Origin: an uncultured Bartonella sp.
GTDB lineage: Bacteria; Pseudomonadota; Alphaproteobacteria; Rhizobiales; Rhizobiaceae
Direction of reading: 5' to 3'
NCBI RefSeq assembly: GCF_945277285.1
Contig: NZ_CALYPR010000001.1
Coordinates: forward strand, 744,001 to 808,000
DNA: 64,000 bases
Of this stretch, positions 36,259-46,238 are shown piece by piece. The position numbers and the translations under genes were made by a program. The number at the start of each line of letters is the position of its first letter. Positions within the stretch are counted from its first letter, which is position 1. Under the pieces are notes generated by a model. That model saw nothing but the letters and a program-made list of their open reading frames with translations. It ran no database searches and was not told the origin of the DNA.

Positions 36259-36600
36259 TTGTTCACCTTTCGACAAGGGTGGTTTTCGTTACTTCGATTA
36301 ATAGAATTAGGAAGAAAACAAATGTCAACCGTAAAGCGGAAAAACACTCAATGTCAGACATTGATAGAAATCCGTTCTATCACCAAAATCATAGAAGTAA
36401 TTTACAAATATACTATGTGTAAAATTTTATTATAATTTTTTTAATTAAATAAAAAAATCAATTTTTAAATTTAAATTGCAATATTTTATATTAATCAACT
36501 AAACACTTATCATGACTATACAGAAATAGGAAATTTCATTTTATATCAAAGGTTCCGATTTTGTATTTAAGATTTTTTGGAACTGAGCAGGAAAAATAAC
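36259..36600. other. Intergenic, glp promoter region and AT-rich island
   Basis: The part near 36260-36310 must contain the glpDFK promoter; a short inverted TGTCA/TGACA-like element is not convincing as an operator. From 36410 to 36530 the sequence is almost pure A/T. No gene is seen. Confidence 0.5.
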
Positions 36601-36631
36601 AAAGGAGCAAAACCAGCTTTGCTCCTTTGCA
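36601..36631 (-). terminator. Terminator of the pheST operon
   Basis: AAAGGAGCAAA (36601-36611) and TTTGCTCCTTT (36618-36628) form an 11-bp perfect stem with a six-base loop. On the minus strand GTTATTTTT follows. Confidence 0.85.
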
Positions 36632-36678
36632 TTTCTCTATTTTTTTAAAAATATTTCTTAATGGTAATTGAGAAGACT

Positions 36679-39096
36679 TTATTGACGTAATGTAGCACCG
36701 GTCGATTTTGTGACATTGTCAATAATTTTTGTTGCCAAGGCTTCAAGATCTTCATCGGTCAAAGTCCGCTCATGTGGCTGAATAGAAACTTCAATCGCCA
36801 ATGATTTTTTGTCCTCGCCCAGACCCGGCCCCACAAAGACGTCAAATACTTGTACAGATTGAATGAGCTTTTTATCAGCACCGCTTGCCGCACGAATGAC
36901 CGTTGCGGCGCTAACTGTTTTATCCATGATAAATGCAAAATCCCGTCTTACCATCTGGAATGGTGAAAGTGCTAATGGAGAACGTGTCTTGGTTGCCTTT
37001 TTGCGAGGCTCAGGCAGCCGGTCAATGAATACTTCAAAGCCGCAAAGTGGTCCGGAGACATCCAATGCTTCCAACGTATCAGGATGGAATTCGCCAAAAG
37101 TTCCGAGTATGATCTTGGGTCCCAGTTTAATAACGCCGGAGCGGCCCGGGTGATACCATTGAGGTGCTCCGGCTTCAACTTGCACTTTGGCTGCATCAAG
37201 CCCGCAAGCATCAAGCACACAAAGTGCGTCAGCCTTGGCATCGAACACATCAACAGCCTTTGATGCCCCTGCCCAGAAGCGGCCAGCGCCATCAAGCTTA
37301 TAGGTACCACGGCGGATACCACCGGCAACACGGCGCTGTGTTTCAGGTGCATTGCCTTCAAAAGTACCGGAAATTTCAAAAAGCCCGAGATCGGGAAAAC
37401 CACGATCGGCATTGCGTTGAGCGGCGGCAATGAGCCCTGGAAGCAACGACGGGCGCATATCCGACATATCAGCGGCAATAGGATTGGCAAGCTTTAATTC
37501 CGGCTTGCCGCCACCGAAGGCTTTTGCCTGTTTTTCAGATATAAATGACCATGTAACAGCTTCCATCAAACCACGACAGGCCAAAGCGCGACGCGCATTG
37601 CGTTGCCTGATCTGGATAGTGGTCAAAATTTGACCACTCACCGATGAGGGCCGTTCCAAAGGCTGTGGTTTGATATTATTCAACCCATGGATACGCATAA
37701 CCTCTTCAACAAGATCAGCCTTGCCGTCGACATCCGGTCGCCATGTCGGCACAGTTACATTTACAATATCTCCTTTGCCTTCAACAACAAAACCGAGATG
37801 CTCTAGAATTGTTGTTGCCGCCTCATGGCTCAATTCAAGACCGGTCAAACGTTTAATCTCGCTAAAAGGAAACGAAATAGTTCGTTTTTCGACTGGCTGT
37901 TTGCCGATTGTCCGGGCCTGAGAAGGCTTGCCACCACAAAGTTTCATGGTCAGTTCACTTGCAAAGTCAAGTCCCGGTTCCATAAACTGTGGATCGACAC
38001 CACGTTCAAAACGGTAGCGTGCATCCGAGACAAGACCTAAGGCCCTCCCGGTCATGGCGACATTGCGTGGATCCCACAAAGCCGATTCAATTATGACATT
38101 CTTGGTATTCTCATCGCAACCTGTTGCCTCACCCCCCATTATGCCGCCAATAGATTCTACACCATTGTCATCGGCAATAACGCAATTATCGTGGCCCAGA
38201 GCATATTCCTTGCCATTCAAAGCAAGAAGCTTGTCTCCGTCGTGCCCGCGCCGGACAACAAGTTTTTTTCCTTTGACTTTGTCGGCATCAAAAACATGCA
38301 GCGGGCGCCCCAGATCAACCGTAATATAGTTTGTCATATCAACAAGTGCGTTAATAGGACGAAGTCCAATAGCGTTGAGACGACGCTGCATCCATTTTGG
38401 TGATTGACCATTGTCGACATCTCTAATTTCACGCCAAGAAAAGCCCAAGCAAAGCGGTGATGTATCACCAAAATCGAACGACACTTTTACAGAAGGTTCA
38501 CCTTCCCCCGAAATTTCCGGCATTTTGAGCGGTTTCAATTTTCCAATACCACTTGCAGCAAGGTCGCGGGCAATACCGTAAACACCTGTGCAATCGGGAC
38601 GGTTTGGCGTAAGGCCAACATCAATCACCGGATCATTCAGGTGGCAATAGGCAGCAAAAGCAGTACCAACAGGGGCATCTTCGGAAAGTTCTATAATCCC
38701 GTTATGTTCATTTGAAAGCTCTAGCTCGCGCTCGGAACACATCATGCCGAAGCTTTCTACACCACGAATTTTTCCTACTGATAATGTAACATCCAGACCG
38801 GGAATATAGGCTCCCGGAGGAGCAAAAACGCCAATCAGACCAGCGTGTGCATTAGGTGCACCACAAACAACCTGAAGAGGCTTATCGGCACCTGTATCAA
38901 CACTCAAAATCTGCAGATGATCGGAATCGGGATGTTTTTTTGCAGTCAAAACCTTGGCTATTAAAAAAACGTCAAAGTTTTTTCGATCATCCACACTATC
39001 CACTTCCAGACCGATATCGGTCAGCCGGTCACAAATCTCACCGAGTGATGCGTCTGTCTCCAGATGATCCTTCAACCAGGACAAAGTAAATTTCAT
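36679..39096 (-). CDS. pheT: Phenylalanyl-tRNA synthetase beta subunit
   Basis: The 805-residue protein has the full bacterial layout: N-terminal EMAP/tRNA-binding domain ([21 protein letters not shown]), B3/B4 editing region ([17 protein letters not shown]), B5 with Mg site ([20 protein letters not shown]), the catalytic-like core and a C-terminal anticodon-binding FDX-ACB domain ([34 protein letters not shown]). It pairs with PheS to charge tRNA-Phe and edits Tyr. Its ATG follows AAGAGG, 40 bases after pheS. Confidence 0.98.
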   Translation of the reverse strand: MKFTLSWLKDHLETDASLGEICDRLTDIGLEVDSVDDRKNFDVFLIAKVLTAKKHPDSDHLQILSVDTGADKPLQVVCGAPNAHAGLIGVFAPPGAYIPGLDVTLSVGKIRGVESFGMMCSERELELSNEHNGIIELSEDAPVGTAFAAYCHLNDPVIDVGLTPNRPDCTGVYGIARDLAASGIGKLKPLKMPEISGEGEPSVKVSFDFGDTSPLCLGFSWREIRDVDNGQSPKWMQRRLNAIGLRPINALVDMTNYITVDLGRPLHVFDADKVKGKKLVVRRGHDGDKLLALNGKEYALGHDNCVIADDNGVESIGGIMGGEATGCDENTKNVIIESALWDPRNVAMTGRALGLVSDARYRFERGVDPQFMEPGLDFASELTMKLCGGKPSQARTIGKQPVEKRTISFPFSEIKRLTGLELSHEAATTILEHLGFVVEGKGDIVNVTVPTWRPDVDGKADLVEEVMRIHGLNNIKPQPLERPSSVSGQILTTIQIRQRNARRALACRGLMEAVTWSFISEKQAKAFGGGKPELKLANPIAADMSDMRPSLLPGLIAAAQRNADRGFPDLGLFEISGTFEGNAPETQRRVAGGIRRGTYKLDGAGRFWAGASKAVDVFDAKADALCVLDACGLDAAKVQVEAGAPQWYHPGRSGVIKLGPKIILGTFGEFHPDTLEALDVSGPLCGFEVFIDRLPEPRKKATKTRSPLALSPFQMVRRDFAFIMDKTVSAATVIRAASGADKKLIQSVQVFDVFVGPGLGEDKKSLAIEVSIQPHERTLTDEDLEALATKIIDNVTKSTGATLRQ

Positions 39097-39136
39097 TGTT
39101 CAAAACCTCTTTTAAAAACGCAAGACGGGTGTGATG

Positions 39137-40222
39137 TTATGAATTACTCAGACCGCCAAAAAGCGTTGGCACGTCAAGTGGACGGAAACCGTAATGTTCG
39201 ATCCAGCGAATATCGGCATCAAAAAATGCCCTGAGATCCGGCATACCATATTTCAACATGGCAATACGGTCGATCCCCATACCCCAGGCAAAGCCTTGAT
39301 ATTCATCCGGATCAAAACCAACATTTTTTAAAACATTGGGGTGCACCATGCCGCAGCCCAATATTTCCAGCCAATCGTTGCCTTCACCAAATTTTACTTC
39401 CGCGCCGGAGCGGTCACATTGAATGTCGACTTCCATGGAAGGTTCCGTAAACGGGAAGAACGACGGACGAAAACGCATCTTCAACGAGGGCACCTCGAAA
39501 AAGGCCTTACAAAATTCTTCATGCACCCACATAATGTTGGCAATTGTCGATTTTTTATCGACCACCAGTCCTTCAACCTGATGGAACATCGGCGAATGGG
39601 TGGCATCCGAATCCATACGATAAGTTTTCCCAGGAATAACAATGCGAATTGGCGGTTTTTGTTTTTCCATCGTGCGAACTTGCACCGGCGACGTATGCGT
39701 GCGCAACAGCCGCCTTTCTCCGCTTTTATCCGGATTGAAAAAGAAGGTATCGTGCATTTCACGTGCCGGATGGCCTTCAGGAAAATTGAGTGCGGTAAAA
39801 TTATAATAATCGGTTTCGATATCTGGCCCTTCGGCAATTGAAAAACCCATATCGGCGTAAATGGCAGTAATTTCATCAATTACTTGAGAAATCGGGTGAA
39901 TGCGTCCGCGCTCTGCTGGTGAAGAGCGAACAGGCAAGGTCACATCAACTGTTTCATTTTTCAAACGCGCTTCGGTTGCCGCGCGTTTCAATGCTTCGCG
40001 TTTTTCTCCCAGAAGAGACAATATCTGGTTTTTCAAACCATTAATAACGGGACCGGCTTTTTGACGTTCTTCGGCACTCATGCTGCCCAGACTCTTGAGC
40101 TTTTCCGATATGCTACCTTTTTTTCCAAGAGCACTTATCCGTATAGCTTCCAATGCCTGCTCGTCTTCAGCCGCCTTGATTGCTGCGCAAATCTCCTGCT
40201 TGAGACTTTCAATGTCGTTCAT
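39137..40222 (-). CDS. pheS: Phenylalanyl-tRNA synthetase alpha subunit
   Basis: The 361-residue class II synthetase has an N-terminal coiled coil (about 5-85), [19 protein letters not shown], motif 2 around [18 protein letters not shown] and motif 3 [17 protein letters not shown]. It holds the aminoacylation site of the alpha2beta2 enzyme. Its start overlaps the end of the upstream kinase-like gene by 14 bases and has no clear ribosome binding site of its own, so translation is probably coupled. Confidence 0.97.
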   Translation of the reverse strand: MNDIESLKQEICAAIKAAEDEQALEAIRISALGKKGSISEKLKSLGSMSAEERQKAGPVINGLKNQILSLLGEKREALKRAATEARLKNETVDVTLPVRSSPAERGRIHPISQVIDEITAIYADMGFSIAEGPDIETDYYNFTALNFPEGHPAREMHDTFFFNPDKSGERRLLRTHTSPVQVRTMEKQKPPIRIVIPGKTYRMDSDATHSPMFHQVEGLVVDKKSTIANIMWVHEEFCKAFFEVPSLKMRFRPSFFPFTEPSMEVDIQCDRSGAEVKFGEGNDWLEILGCGMVHPNVLKNVGFDPDEYQGFAWGMGIDRIAMLKYGMPDLRAFFDADIRWIEHYGFRPLDVPTLFGGLSNS

Positions 40223-41039
40223 GTTTCTGCCTGTTCTTCAAATTTGATGAAAGAAACTCCATAGCGCTTAGCATACGTTTACCATCACCACCAAGATAAA
40301 TTAAATTTGCCAATTTCAATGGAGCGATAAAAATAGAAAAAAACCGGACTATTTTTTCCAGTTCTGCCAAAGTCTCTTGCGAGGCCTGCTGTTTCCAGGC
40401 CCAGAAAGCTTCATTATCTGTTTTCGTTTTATCAAGAGACTGGGCTGATATTTGAAAAAACAATAACCATGCATCACGTGCCTGGGCGGTAGAGATGGGC
40501 ATTATCGCTTCCGGCTCTTCTTCAAAATCGAAAAAGCCGATTTTTCCATCTTTGATAAACATGTCGCGCGGATGCGGACGCCCGTGAACGAGACCGGCGT
40601 GATGAACATTTCCCAGTGCCTCCGCGCATTTCACCAATAAATTCTCATGGGCTGCCGGATCAGTCTTTTTTAAATGATCAAGCTGCTTCTGGACTGTTTG
40701 ACCAACGTCGGAAATCATCAAAGCCGGCCCGTCAATTGCCAAAATTTCCGGCACCGGAATGCCGGCTTTTTTAAAAGCTTCAATTTTGCGCACTTCTTGT
40801 TCATTCATGCCTAAAGCATCGCGTGCCGGAGAAGCTTTCATAAAATGTGCTGGAAATAAAAAAGATAACCTGTCGTGAAGCCGCTTACCCCAAGGCTTTT
40901 TTTCAATGCCCTGTCGTTTGATCCAAACCTGTTGCCCCTCCCGCATAACACGGGCAATGCGCTTTTGCGAACAAGAATCAAAAAGTTTCTTATCCTTTTT
41001 GCTTAATGGCTGTGATGGGAAAGAACACATCTGGTTCAT
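40209..41039 (-). CDS. Kinase-fold protein with degenerate catalytic loop
   Basis: The 276-residue protein has a Bud32/WaaP-type kinase outline: VWIKRQG (Lys41, the VAIK position), [20 protein letters not shown] (helix C region), an ISDVG hinge, the loop [11 protein letters not shown] at 151-161 and FFDFEEEP (Asp171). The canonical HGDxHPxN has become HGRPHPRD: the catalytic Asp is Arg154 and the metal Asn is Asp159. The metal-binding DFG Asp survives as DFE. It sits between rplT and pheS in what looks like one operon. Substrate and activity are unknown; a pseudokinase or an altered phosphotransfer chemistry are both possible. Confidence 0.8.
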   Translation of the reverse strand: MNQMCSFPSQPLSKKDKKLFDSCSQKRIARVMREGQQVWIKRQGIEKKPWGKRLHDRLSFLFPAHFMKASPARDALGMNEQEVRKIEAFKKAGIPVPEILAIDGPALMISDVGQTVQKQLDHLKKTDPAAHENLLVKCAEALGNVHHAGLVHGRPHPRDMFIKDGKIGFFDFEEEPEAIMPISTAQARDAWLLFFQISAQSLDKTKTDNEAFWAWKQQASQETLAELEKIVRFFSIFIAPLKLANLIYLGGDGKRMLSAMEFLSSNLKNRQKHERH

Positions 41040-41126
41040 AAAGCCTCAAAAACAAAAACCCGCAACCGGTCCAAACCAGTGCGGGTTCCGAAACAATATT
41101 CTGAATTTTAAAGGAACGCGACCGGC

Positions 41127-41528
41127 TTACTTGACGGCGCCTTCAAAAGCATTCGGAGTAGTCTTTTTCAAATATTCCAAAGCCTTCTTTGCCGAAGCAA
41201 CGAGCTTGGAAAATGTTGCCGGCTCGTGAATGGCGATATCGGAAAGAACTTTACGGTCAATTTCGATTCCGGCTTTAGCAAGGCCGTCAATAAAACGACC
41301 ATAAGTCAAACCTTCCATACGGACGGCCGCATTGATGCGCTGAATCCAAAGAGCGCGAAAACTACGTTTGCGGTTTTTGCGATCGCGATAGGCATATTGT
41401 CTTGAATGATCAACTGCAGCCTTTGCCGTGCGGATAGTATTTTTCCGACGTCCGTAGAAGCCTTCGGCCAGTTTGAGAACTTTTTTGTGTTTGGCGTGTG
41501 CTGTAACGCCGCGTTTTACGCGTGCCAT
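41127..41528 (-). CDS. rplT: 50S ribosomal protein L20
   Basis: The 133-residue basic protein reads [32 protein letters not shown] at the start and contains [23 protein letters not shown], the L20 signatures. It binds 23S rRNA early in large-subunit assembly. In bacteria L20 usually represses its own operon by binding its leader. The ATG follows AAGGAG. A small C-terminal extension compared with E. coli is usual in the order. Confidence 0.98.
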   Translation of the reverse strand: MARVKRGVTAHAKHKKVLKLAEGFYGRRKNTIRTAKAAVDHSRQYAYRDRKNRKRSFRALWIQRINAAVRMEGLTYGRFIDGLAKAGIEIDRKVLSDIAIHEPATFSKLVASAKKALEYLKKTTPNAFEGAVK

Positions 41529-41554
41529 GTCATAATCTCCTTAAGACGTATGGT

Positions 41555-41758
41555 TCAAAGGCCGTTCGGCAAATAATTTTTGATGATTTTCTTGGCATCC
41601 GGTTCGCCCAGAACCATAGTGCCACGTGCATCACGCAAAAACTTGTTGGAACGTTTGATCATGCCATGCTGCTTGCCTGCGGCAGCCGCTTTAATTTTGC
41701 CGTTAGCAGTAATTTTAAACCGCTTTTTGGCTGCTGATTTGGTCTTCATTTTGGGCAT
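41555..41758 (-). CDS. rpmI: 50S ribosomal protein L35
   Basis: The 67-residue protein [22 protein letters not shown] continues with [21 protein letters not shown]-like sequence, standard L35. It is first in rpmI-rplT; infC is not adjacent, as in many alphaproteobacteria. The ATG follows GGAG. A strong hairpin lies 27 bases upstream. Confidence 0.98.
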   Translation of the reverse strand: MPKMKTKSAAKKRFKITANGKIKAAAAGKQHGMIKRSNKFLRDARGTMVLGEPDAKKIIKNYLPNGL

Positions 41759-41784
41759 TTTGCTTCTCCATTGTTATGATTAAT

Positions 41785-41860
41785 GATCAAGCTGACCAAA
41801 GCTTGATCAAGCATAAAAGTCGTCACGGCATGCCCTGCCGGACGGCTTGAACTGTGCTCT
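41785..41860 (-). promoter_or_regulatory. Structured leader of rpmI-rplT
   Basis: GATCAAGCT (41785-41793) and AGCTTGATC (41800-41808) form a 9-bp perfect stem with a six-base loop just ahead of rpmI. A second GC-rich hairpin (CGGCA/TGCCG with flanking GTC/GAC) lies at about 41823-41845. Such leaders are the expected target of L20 autoregulation. The fold is seen, the role is inferred. Confidence 0.5.
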
Positions 41861-41917
41861 CATAAAGCAGTACCTTTAAAATAGCAAGCAGACTCTTTGT
41901 TTTTTCAAAATCGTTTT

Positions 41918-42970
41918 TTATGAAAAATACTTCTTTTCATGGCGCAATAGCCAGTCTTTGCGCCATAAGCCGCCGGCATAACCGGTTAATGAACCATCCG
42001 CCCCGATGACACGGTGGCATGGAATAATTATGGCGATCTGGTTTTCACCATTTGCCCGTGCAACCGCCCGCATGGCTGTCGGCCGATTGATTGCACGAGC
42101 CAAATCACTATAGGAACGGGTATCTCCTGCCGGTATTTGCCGCAATGCCTGCCAAACAAGAGGAGCAAAACCGCCTTTTATTTTTGCAAGCGGAATGTCG
42201 AATTGACAGGATTGTCCTGAAAAATAAGCATATAGCGCTTTTTCAACGCGATCGTTAATTCTGTTAGGCGAAAAAACAATGGAAGAATGCGCCGCTTTCT
42301 GCAACTTTTTCAATTCGACGGGAAGCCCCTTGCGATCGAAGAATTCTAGAAGGTGCAGCGCATGCTGGTCGCTTATCGCGAGCATTTCGCCAATCGGCGT
42401 ATTAATCCAGCAGGCTTTAAGAAGCTCGCGCCCTTTAAGTTCTTTCGGTGGATTGCCGATCAAACTTTGAATGGCTGCACGAAAACCGCTGCCTGATTCA
42501 TAGCCCGCGGTTAACTGCGCTTCGATAACCGGTTGGCCCGCAGCCAAAACAGTTGCCCCCAAACTTTTTCTTCGTAAACGCGCAAGTTCCAGAAATGTCA
42601 TACCAATCTTGCGTTTAAAAATACGACGCACAGTTGATGGTTCAAAACCATTTTGTTGTAAATCATTTTCCGACCAGACATGATATGGAGCCTTTTCAAG
42701 ACGCGCCATCAAATCGGCATAAACGGGATCGCGGTCATTGCCTACTTCCAGCGGATGACAAATACGACAAGGACGATAGCCTTGTTCCAAACATGCCGCG
42801 ATACTATCGCAAAAAAATACATTCTCACGCTTGGGCTTACGAGCTGAGCAGGAAAGCCGACAAAAGATCCCTGTCGTTGTAACACAAACAAAAACATGCC
42901 CGTCATAGGACCGGTCTTTGTGAAGAAGTGCTTGATAAAGCATATCTGGATTATTGAGTAGATCAGTCAT
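41918..42970 (-). CDS. ada: Ada-type methylated-DNA repair protein and transcription factor
   Basis: The 350-residue protein has all Ada modules: the zinc N-domain with TTTGIFCRLSCSARKPKRENVFF and GYRPCRICHP, so Cys37, 41, 68 and 71 are present (Cys37 takes phosphotriester methyl groups); an AraC-type helix-turn-helix (about 85-175); and a C-terminal O6-methylguanine methyltransferase with IPCHRVIGADG (Cys318). It repairs alkylated DNA and, once methylated, activates its regulon. It is transcribed alone; no alkB or alkA is next to it. Confidence 0.95.
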   Translation of the reverse strand: MTDLLNNPDMLYQALLHKDRSYDGHVFVCVTTTGIFCRLSCSARKPKRENVFFCDSIAACLEQGYRPCRICHPLEVGNDRDPVYADLMARLEKAPYHVWSENDLQQNGFEPSTVRRIFKRKIGMTFLELARLRRKSLGATVLAAGQPVIEAQLTAGYESGSGFRAAIQSLIGNPPKELKGRELLKACWINTPIGEMLAISDQHALHLLEFFDRKGLPVELKKLQKAAHSSIVFSPNRINDRVEKALYAYFSGQSCQFDIPLAKIKGGFAPLVWQALRQIPAGDTRSYSDLARAINRPTAMRAVARANGENQIAIIIPCHRVIGADGSLTGYAGGLWRKDWLLRHEKKYFS

Positions 42971-43689
42971 AAGCCCAATATAAAGAGTTTTTAAAACCGT
43001 TGCGCCGAAAATCGTGCATGGTTTTCAAAATTTTGACAAGCTTTGTTGTCCGATGTTTTTCCTGTTGTCATCTTTTTCAAGTAACGAGAATACAGTGTAC
43101 AATCGTATAAAAATCTATTGCCCTGATTGTTCCAAAGCTAAAACTGTCGGGCAATGATATAAAGAAAGACCTTATCGCTATCCAATAGATAAGGACATAA
43201 TAGTTGATAGAGCCACTTTTTTCAGAAAAGTCGCTAGGCAACGGATATTATTCATTATGACGCTTGGCATCCATGACCTTATCAAAGTGCGCCATTTTGA
43301 TGAGAAGGATAAAATAGACAACCAACAAAACAAGCAATAAAAATATTATATTTTTCAAAAAACCGCATTGCCTTGACCTTCTATCCTTAAAAAACCTTAC
43401 CGGAGATACCAAGTCCAGATCTATCGAGAATATAAACACGGCGGCATTTTAAGAAAATGACAAAGGCCCGGAACATTTCTGACTAACAAGCTGTTCCTAA
43501 AATTCTTACACAAGCAGAAAACGTTGTCAGAAAAATCATAAAACCGGCGAGAGATGTTTTTCCGGGCGTATATAGCAGATAGTTTTCCGACACTAACGGG
43601 CATCTTTGAAAAGGTGCAGTTAATCCGTTCTTCACCCTGATAAGAAGGGTGATTATATTCTAAGCCAGCCAAAGTTTAGGTGAATATGG
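42971..43689. other. Intergenic region with two small inverted repeats
   Basis: Between ada and nth I see ATTGCCC/GGGCAAT (43117-43123 with 43149-43155) and CCTTATC/GATAAGG (43170-43176 with 43188-43194). Neither has a T-tract. A 63-codon minus-strand frame at 43248-43439 contains one hydrophobic segment but starts at a GTG without a ribosome binding site, so I do not call it a gene. Confidence 0.45.
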
Positions 43690-44430
43690 TTAGATCGGCA
43701 CTGGTGCACCATTACCCTCTACCTCAATGAGCGGGGCCGGAACCGCATTGGTTTTGACAGCAGCCTTACAAAGATCGGCAATGATACAATGGAGACAATC
43801 GGGTGTTCTTGCTTTACAAATATAACGGCCATGTAAAATCAGCCAATGGTGGGCGTGATTCATATATTTTTGCGGGATAATCTGGACAAGTTTTTTTTCC
43901 ACCTCTTCCGGTGTCTTGCCGGGTGCCAATTCTGTGCGGTTACAGAAACGGAAAATATGGGTATCAACAGCCATTGTCGGTTGATTAAATGCAACATTAA
44001 GCACGACATTAGCGGTCTTCCGCCCGACACCGGGAAGAGACATAAGAGCTTCTCTTGTATCCGGTACTTTGCCACCATATTTTTCGTCAAGTATTTTGCA
44101 AAGAGCATAAACATTTTTGGCTTTTGCACGCCATAAACCAATCGTGCGAATATAACTGGCAATTTTATCTTCACCCAATGCTGCCATTTTTTCCGGTGTA
44201 TCGGCAATAGCAAAAAGTGCCTTTGTCGCCTTGTTCACGCCGGCATCGGTTGCCTGCGCAGATAACACGACAGCAACCAACAAAGTAAATGGACTTGAAT
44301 AAACAAGATCGCTCCGCGGATTGGGTCGCTGAATAGAAAAACGATGAAAAATTTCCTCTATCTCTCTGGCAGTATAAGCACTTCCCGCAACGTTTTTACC
44401 TGTTGAATTTCTCGCCCTTGCACCAGTCAT
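43690..44430 (-). CDS. nth: Endonuclease III
   Basis: The 246-residue protein has the helix-hairpin-helix LPGVGRKTANVVL with catalytic Lys138, the catalytic Asp156 in AVDTHIFR, and the 4Fe-4S ligands C205-x6-C212-x2-C215-x5-C221. It removes oxidised pyrimidines and nicks at abasic sites in base excision repair. The first 20 residues are an unconserved extension; a later start cannot be excluded because no good ribosome binding site is visible. Confidence 0.96.
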   Translation of the reverse strand: MTGARARNSTGKNVAGSAYTAREIEEIFHRFSIQRPNPRSDLVYSSPFTLLVAVVLSAQATDAGVNKATKALFAIADTPEKMAALGEDKIASYIRTIGLWRAKAKNVYALCKILDEKYGGKVPDTREALMSLPGVGRKTANVVLNVAFNQPTMAVDTHIFRFCNRTELAPGKTPEEVEKKLVQIIPQKYMNHAHHWLILHGRYICKARTPDCLHCIIADLCKAAVKTNAVPAPLIEVEGNGAPVPI

Positions 44431-44448
44431 TGCTGTTTAAAAACCTAT

Positions 44449-44480
44449 CTTGAAGTTGAATGCGAAAATTTCCATATAAT
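44449..44480 (+). promoter_or_regulatory. Sigma-32-like heat-shock promoter of the hsp20 operon
   Basis: CTTGAAG (44449-44455) and CCATATAAT (44472-44480) are 16 bases apart and match the RpoH consensus well in both boxes. Transcription would begin near 44487, at the foot of the leader hairpin. The downstream gene is a small heat-shock protein, which agrees. Confidence 0.75.
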
Positions 44481-44487
44481 GCCTAAA

Positions 44488-44541
44488 GACAGAAAATGCC
44501 AAAATGGGTTTTCTGTCCATTAGTCGCTTTGAAGAGGACTA
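44488..44541 (+). promoter_or_regulatory. Candidate RNA thermometer in the hsp20 leader
   Basis: GACAGAAAA (44488-44496) pairs perfectly with TTTTCTGTC (44509-44517). Next, TAGTC (44521-44525) can pair with GACTA (44537-44541), placing the GAGG ribosome binding site (44534-44537) in the closed element. Rhizobial hsp20 genes often have ROSE thermometers. This fold is weaker than a classical ROSE and lacks a clear UUGCU, so it is only a candidate. Confidence 0.4.
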
Positions 44542-44545
44542 CCTT

Positions 44546-44974
44546 ATGACACGCATGACACCTTTTTCCAATCCGTTGCTGTTAGGCTTCGACACCGTGG
44601 AAAAGACGCTCGACCGATTAAATAAATCAGGCGAAGGTTATCCTCCTTATAATATCATGCGTCTATCTGGCGAGGAACAAAATGAGCGGCTGCGAATTAC
44701 GTTGGCAGTAGCCGGCTTTACACCGGATGACCTTGATATCACAGTTGAAGATAATCAGCTCATTATACGCGGTCAGCAGACTGATGAAGAGGAATATGAA
44801 TATTTGCATAGGGGCATTGCTTCGCGGCAATTCCAGCGAATTTTTGTCCTTGCAGACGGAATGAAGGTAGGAACAGCCGAGTTGAAGAATGGACTGCTTT
44901 CTATAGACCTCGAAAGAATAGCCCCTGAAAAGCGCGTCAAACGCATTACGATCAGTGCCGTTGAAGACGAGTAA
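44546..44974 (+). CDS. Small heat-shock protein (Hsp20/IbpA type)
   Basis: The ATG at 44546 after AGAGGA gives 142 residues. The alpha-crystallin domain is complete: YNIMRLSGEEQNERLRITLAVAGF, DLDITVEDNQLIIRGQ, RGIASRQFQRIFVLADGMKV and ELKNGLLSIDLER. The N-terminal TPFSNPLLLGFDTVEKTLDRL matches class A rhizobial IbpA proteins. It holds unfolding proteins for refolding by other chaperones in the cytoplasm. It has a sigma-32-like promoter and shares the transcript with a DUF1150 gene. Confidence 0.93.
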   Translation: MTRMTPFSNPLLLGFDTVEKTLDRLNKSGEGYPPYNIMRLSGEEQNERLRITLAVAGFTPDDLDITVEDNQLIIRGQQTDEEEYEYLHRGIASRQFQRIFVLADGMKVGTAELKNGLLSIDLERIAPEKRVKRITISAVEDE

Positions 44975-44991
44975 TGCGACAGGAGAACAAA

Positions 44992-45240
44992 ATGAAAGAC
45001 GAAAAATCATTGTCCTTGCAGGAATTTGCCTTACTCGGAGAAGGAGAAATTGCTTATCTGCGGAAAATCCGTACGGATGAATTAAGTAAAAAATTTCCAA
45101 ATATGCCCCCAATGACTCCGGGTATTTCATTATGGGGTCTATTTGGCGCCGGTGGTGAACCGATTGTTTTATCGGACGTTCGCGCAAAAGCTCTTGAAGG
45201 CGCAAATGATCAAGAGTTGAGAACTGTTACTTTGCAGTAA
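44992..45240 (+). CDS. DUF1150 family protein
   Basis: The ATG at 44992 follows AGGAGA; an earlier ATG overlapping the hsp20 stop is less likely. The 82-residue protein carries the DUF1150 pattern: LQEFALLGEGEIAYLRKI, GISLWGLFGAGGEPIVLSDVR. The family is small, cytoplasmic, restricted mainly to alphaproteobacteria and regularly encoded after hsp20. Function is not known; co-expression under heat shock suggests a role in proteostasis. Confidence 0.88.
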   Translation: MKDEKSLSLQEFALLGEGEIAYLRKIRTDELSKKFPNMPPMTPGISLWGLFGAGGEPIVLSDVRAKALEGANDQELRTVTLQ

Positions 45241-45310
45241 TTTTTTTAAAAATTCTGCAAAGCAGACAAGGCTTTTCTATTAAATTTAATTAATTCAACT
45301 TGAAACAGTG

Positions 45311-45359
45311 TTACCTGTTGTTATAATTATTTAATTATAATAACAGGTAATGCTTTTTT
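45311..45359 (+). terminator. Long-stem terminator of the hsp20-DUF1150 operon
   Basis: An 18-bp stem with one wobble (45311-45328 with 45333-45350, beginning TTACCTGTT and ending AACAGGTAA) closes a four-base loop and is followed by TGCTTTTTT. It is unusually long and AT-rich for a terminator. Confidence 0.8.
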
Positions 45360-45742
45360 ATTTAAAACATAATACTTTTTTAAGTGCAATCTTCCTTTAT
45401 TTTGATTTATTTTTATATATAATTCTTTACATATGATTATTGTTATGATTTTTTTCTTTTTCTAATGAAATTTTTTATTTATTGCGGCACGTTCAGAACA
45501 AAATTTTGTCCGACAATCATTTTTACCATTTTTTATTAGCAATAACTTGCATTATAATGTATAAAGAAACTTCGGAAATTAAATTCTGTCTGTTTTAAAA
45601 TTCGTTTCTAGGTAAAAAATTTTTCTACGAAAATTTTAGAGCCAATGAAACAACAATTTGGGAAATGTGAAGATATTTTCGAATTGTCAGGAATTGAAAA
45701 AATGAATTTTTTCTGAAAATATTATTGGGGGGTCCATTAATT
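45360..45742. other. AT-rich spacer before the membrane-protein block
   Basis: Nearly 400 bases with no credible frame and low GC. It marks a compositional change between conserved genes and the block of unrecognised membrane proteins. The promoter of that block should be in its last part. Confidence 0.5.
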
Positions 45743-46204
45743 TTGCGAAAAGAAGCAATTATAACTTTTATTATTTTCATCGTCTTTGGAGGTATCGCGT
45801 CATTTGTTTGCCGATGTTTAATGAATTATGTTCTATATTCCCGTTTTTTCAATGAACGTTTTATCCTCGAGATAGTTGAAAATTTTAGCAGTGTTACCGC
45901 TTTTACAATTGTAATTATTGAAAATTTGCTTGTTTCTGCTGTTTTTTCTATTTTTCCAACTGTTTACCTCTACCAGTTAAAAAAAATAAATATTACTTTT
46001 GTTCTTACCTATTCAATGACGATTTATCTTATTGGCGCAATCGGAGTCGCGTTCTATCTTAACCTTGCCCGCGTAACACTTCCTCTCAGCTCAATTCTCT
46101 ATTACGTTTTATTGGCACCTTTTTTCTACGTCATTTTGCCAATCTGGTTTGCCTATTCGGTCTTTCGTATTTATTGGCTTGCGCACTCTCAAATGAAATT
46201 TTAA
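45743..46204 (+). CDS. Unrecognised membrane protein with four spans (first of three)
   Basis: I do not recognise this protein. The best start is a TTG at 45743 with GGGGGG ten bases before it, giving 153 residues. Four hydrophobic segments lie at about 4-25, 55-75, 85-108 and 112-140. Polar loops are short, and FILEIVENFSS precedes the second span. The next gene codes for a protein of the same size and layout with NLLVEIFDVFSD in the corresponding place, so the two may be distant paralogues. GC is low compared with the flanking core genes. Confidence 0.7.
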   Translation: MRKEAIITFIIFIVFGGIASFVCRCLMNYVLYSRFFNERFILEIVENFSSVTAFTIVIIENLLVSAVFSIFPTVYLYQLKKINITFVLTYSMTIYLIGAIGVAFYLNLARVTLPLSSILYYVLLAPFFYVILPIWFAYSVFRIYWLAHSQMKF

Positions 46205-46238
46205 AACTTTCTCATCAATTGCATGACTTGAGAGCATT

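Noticed and set aside
43248-43439. A 63-codon minus-strand frame with one membrane segment
   Set aside because: GTG start without a ribosome binding site, no known family; possible but not supported.
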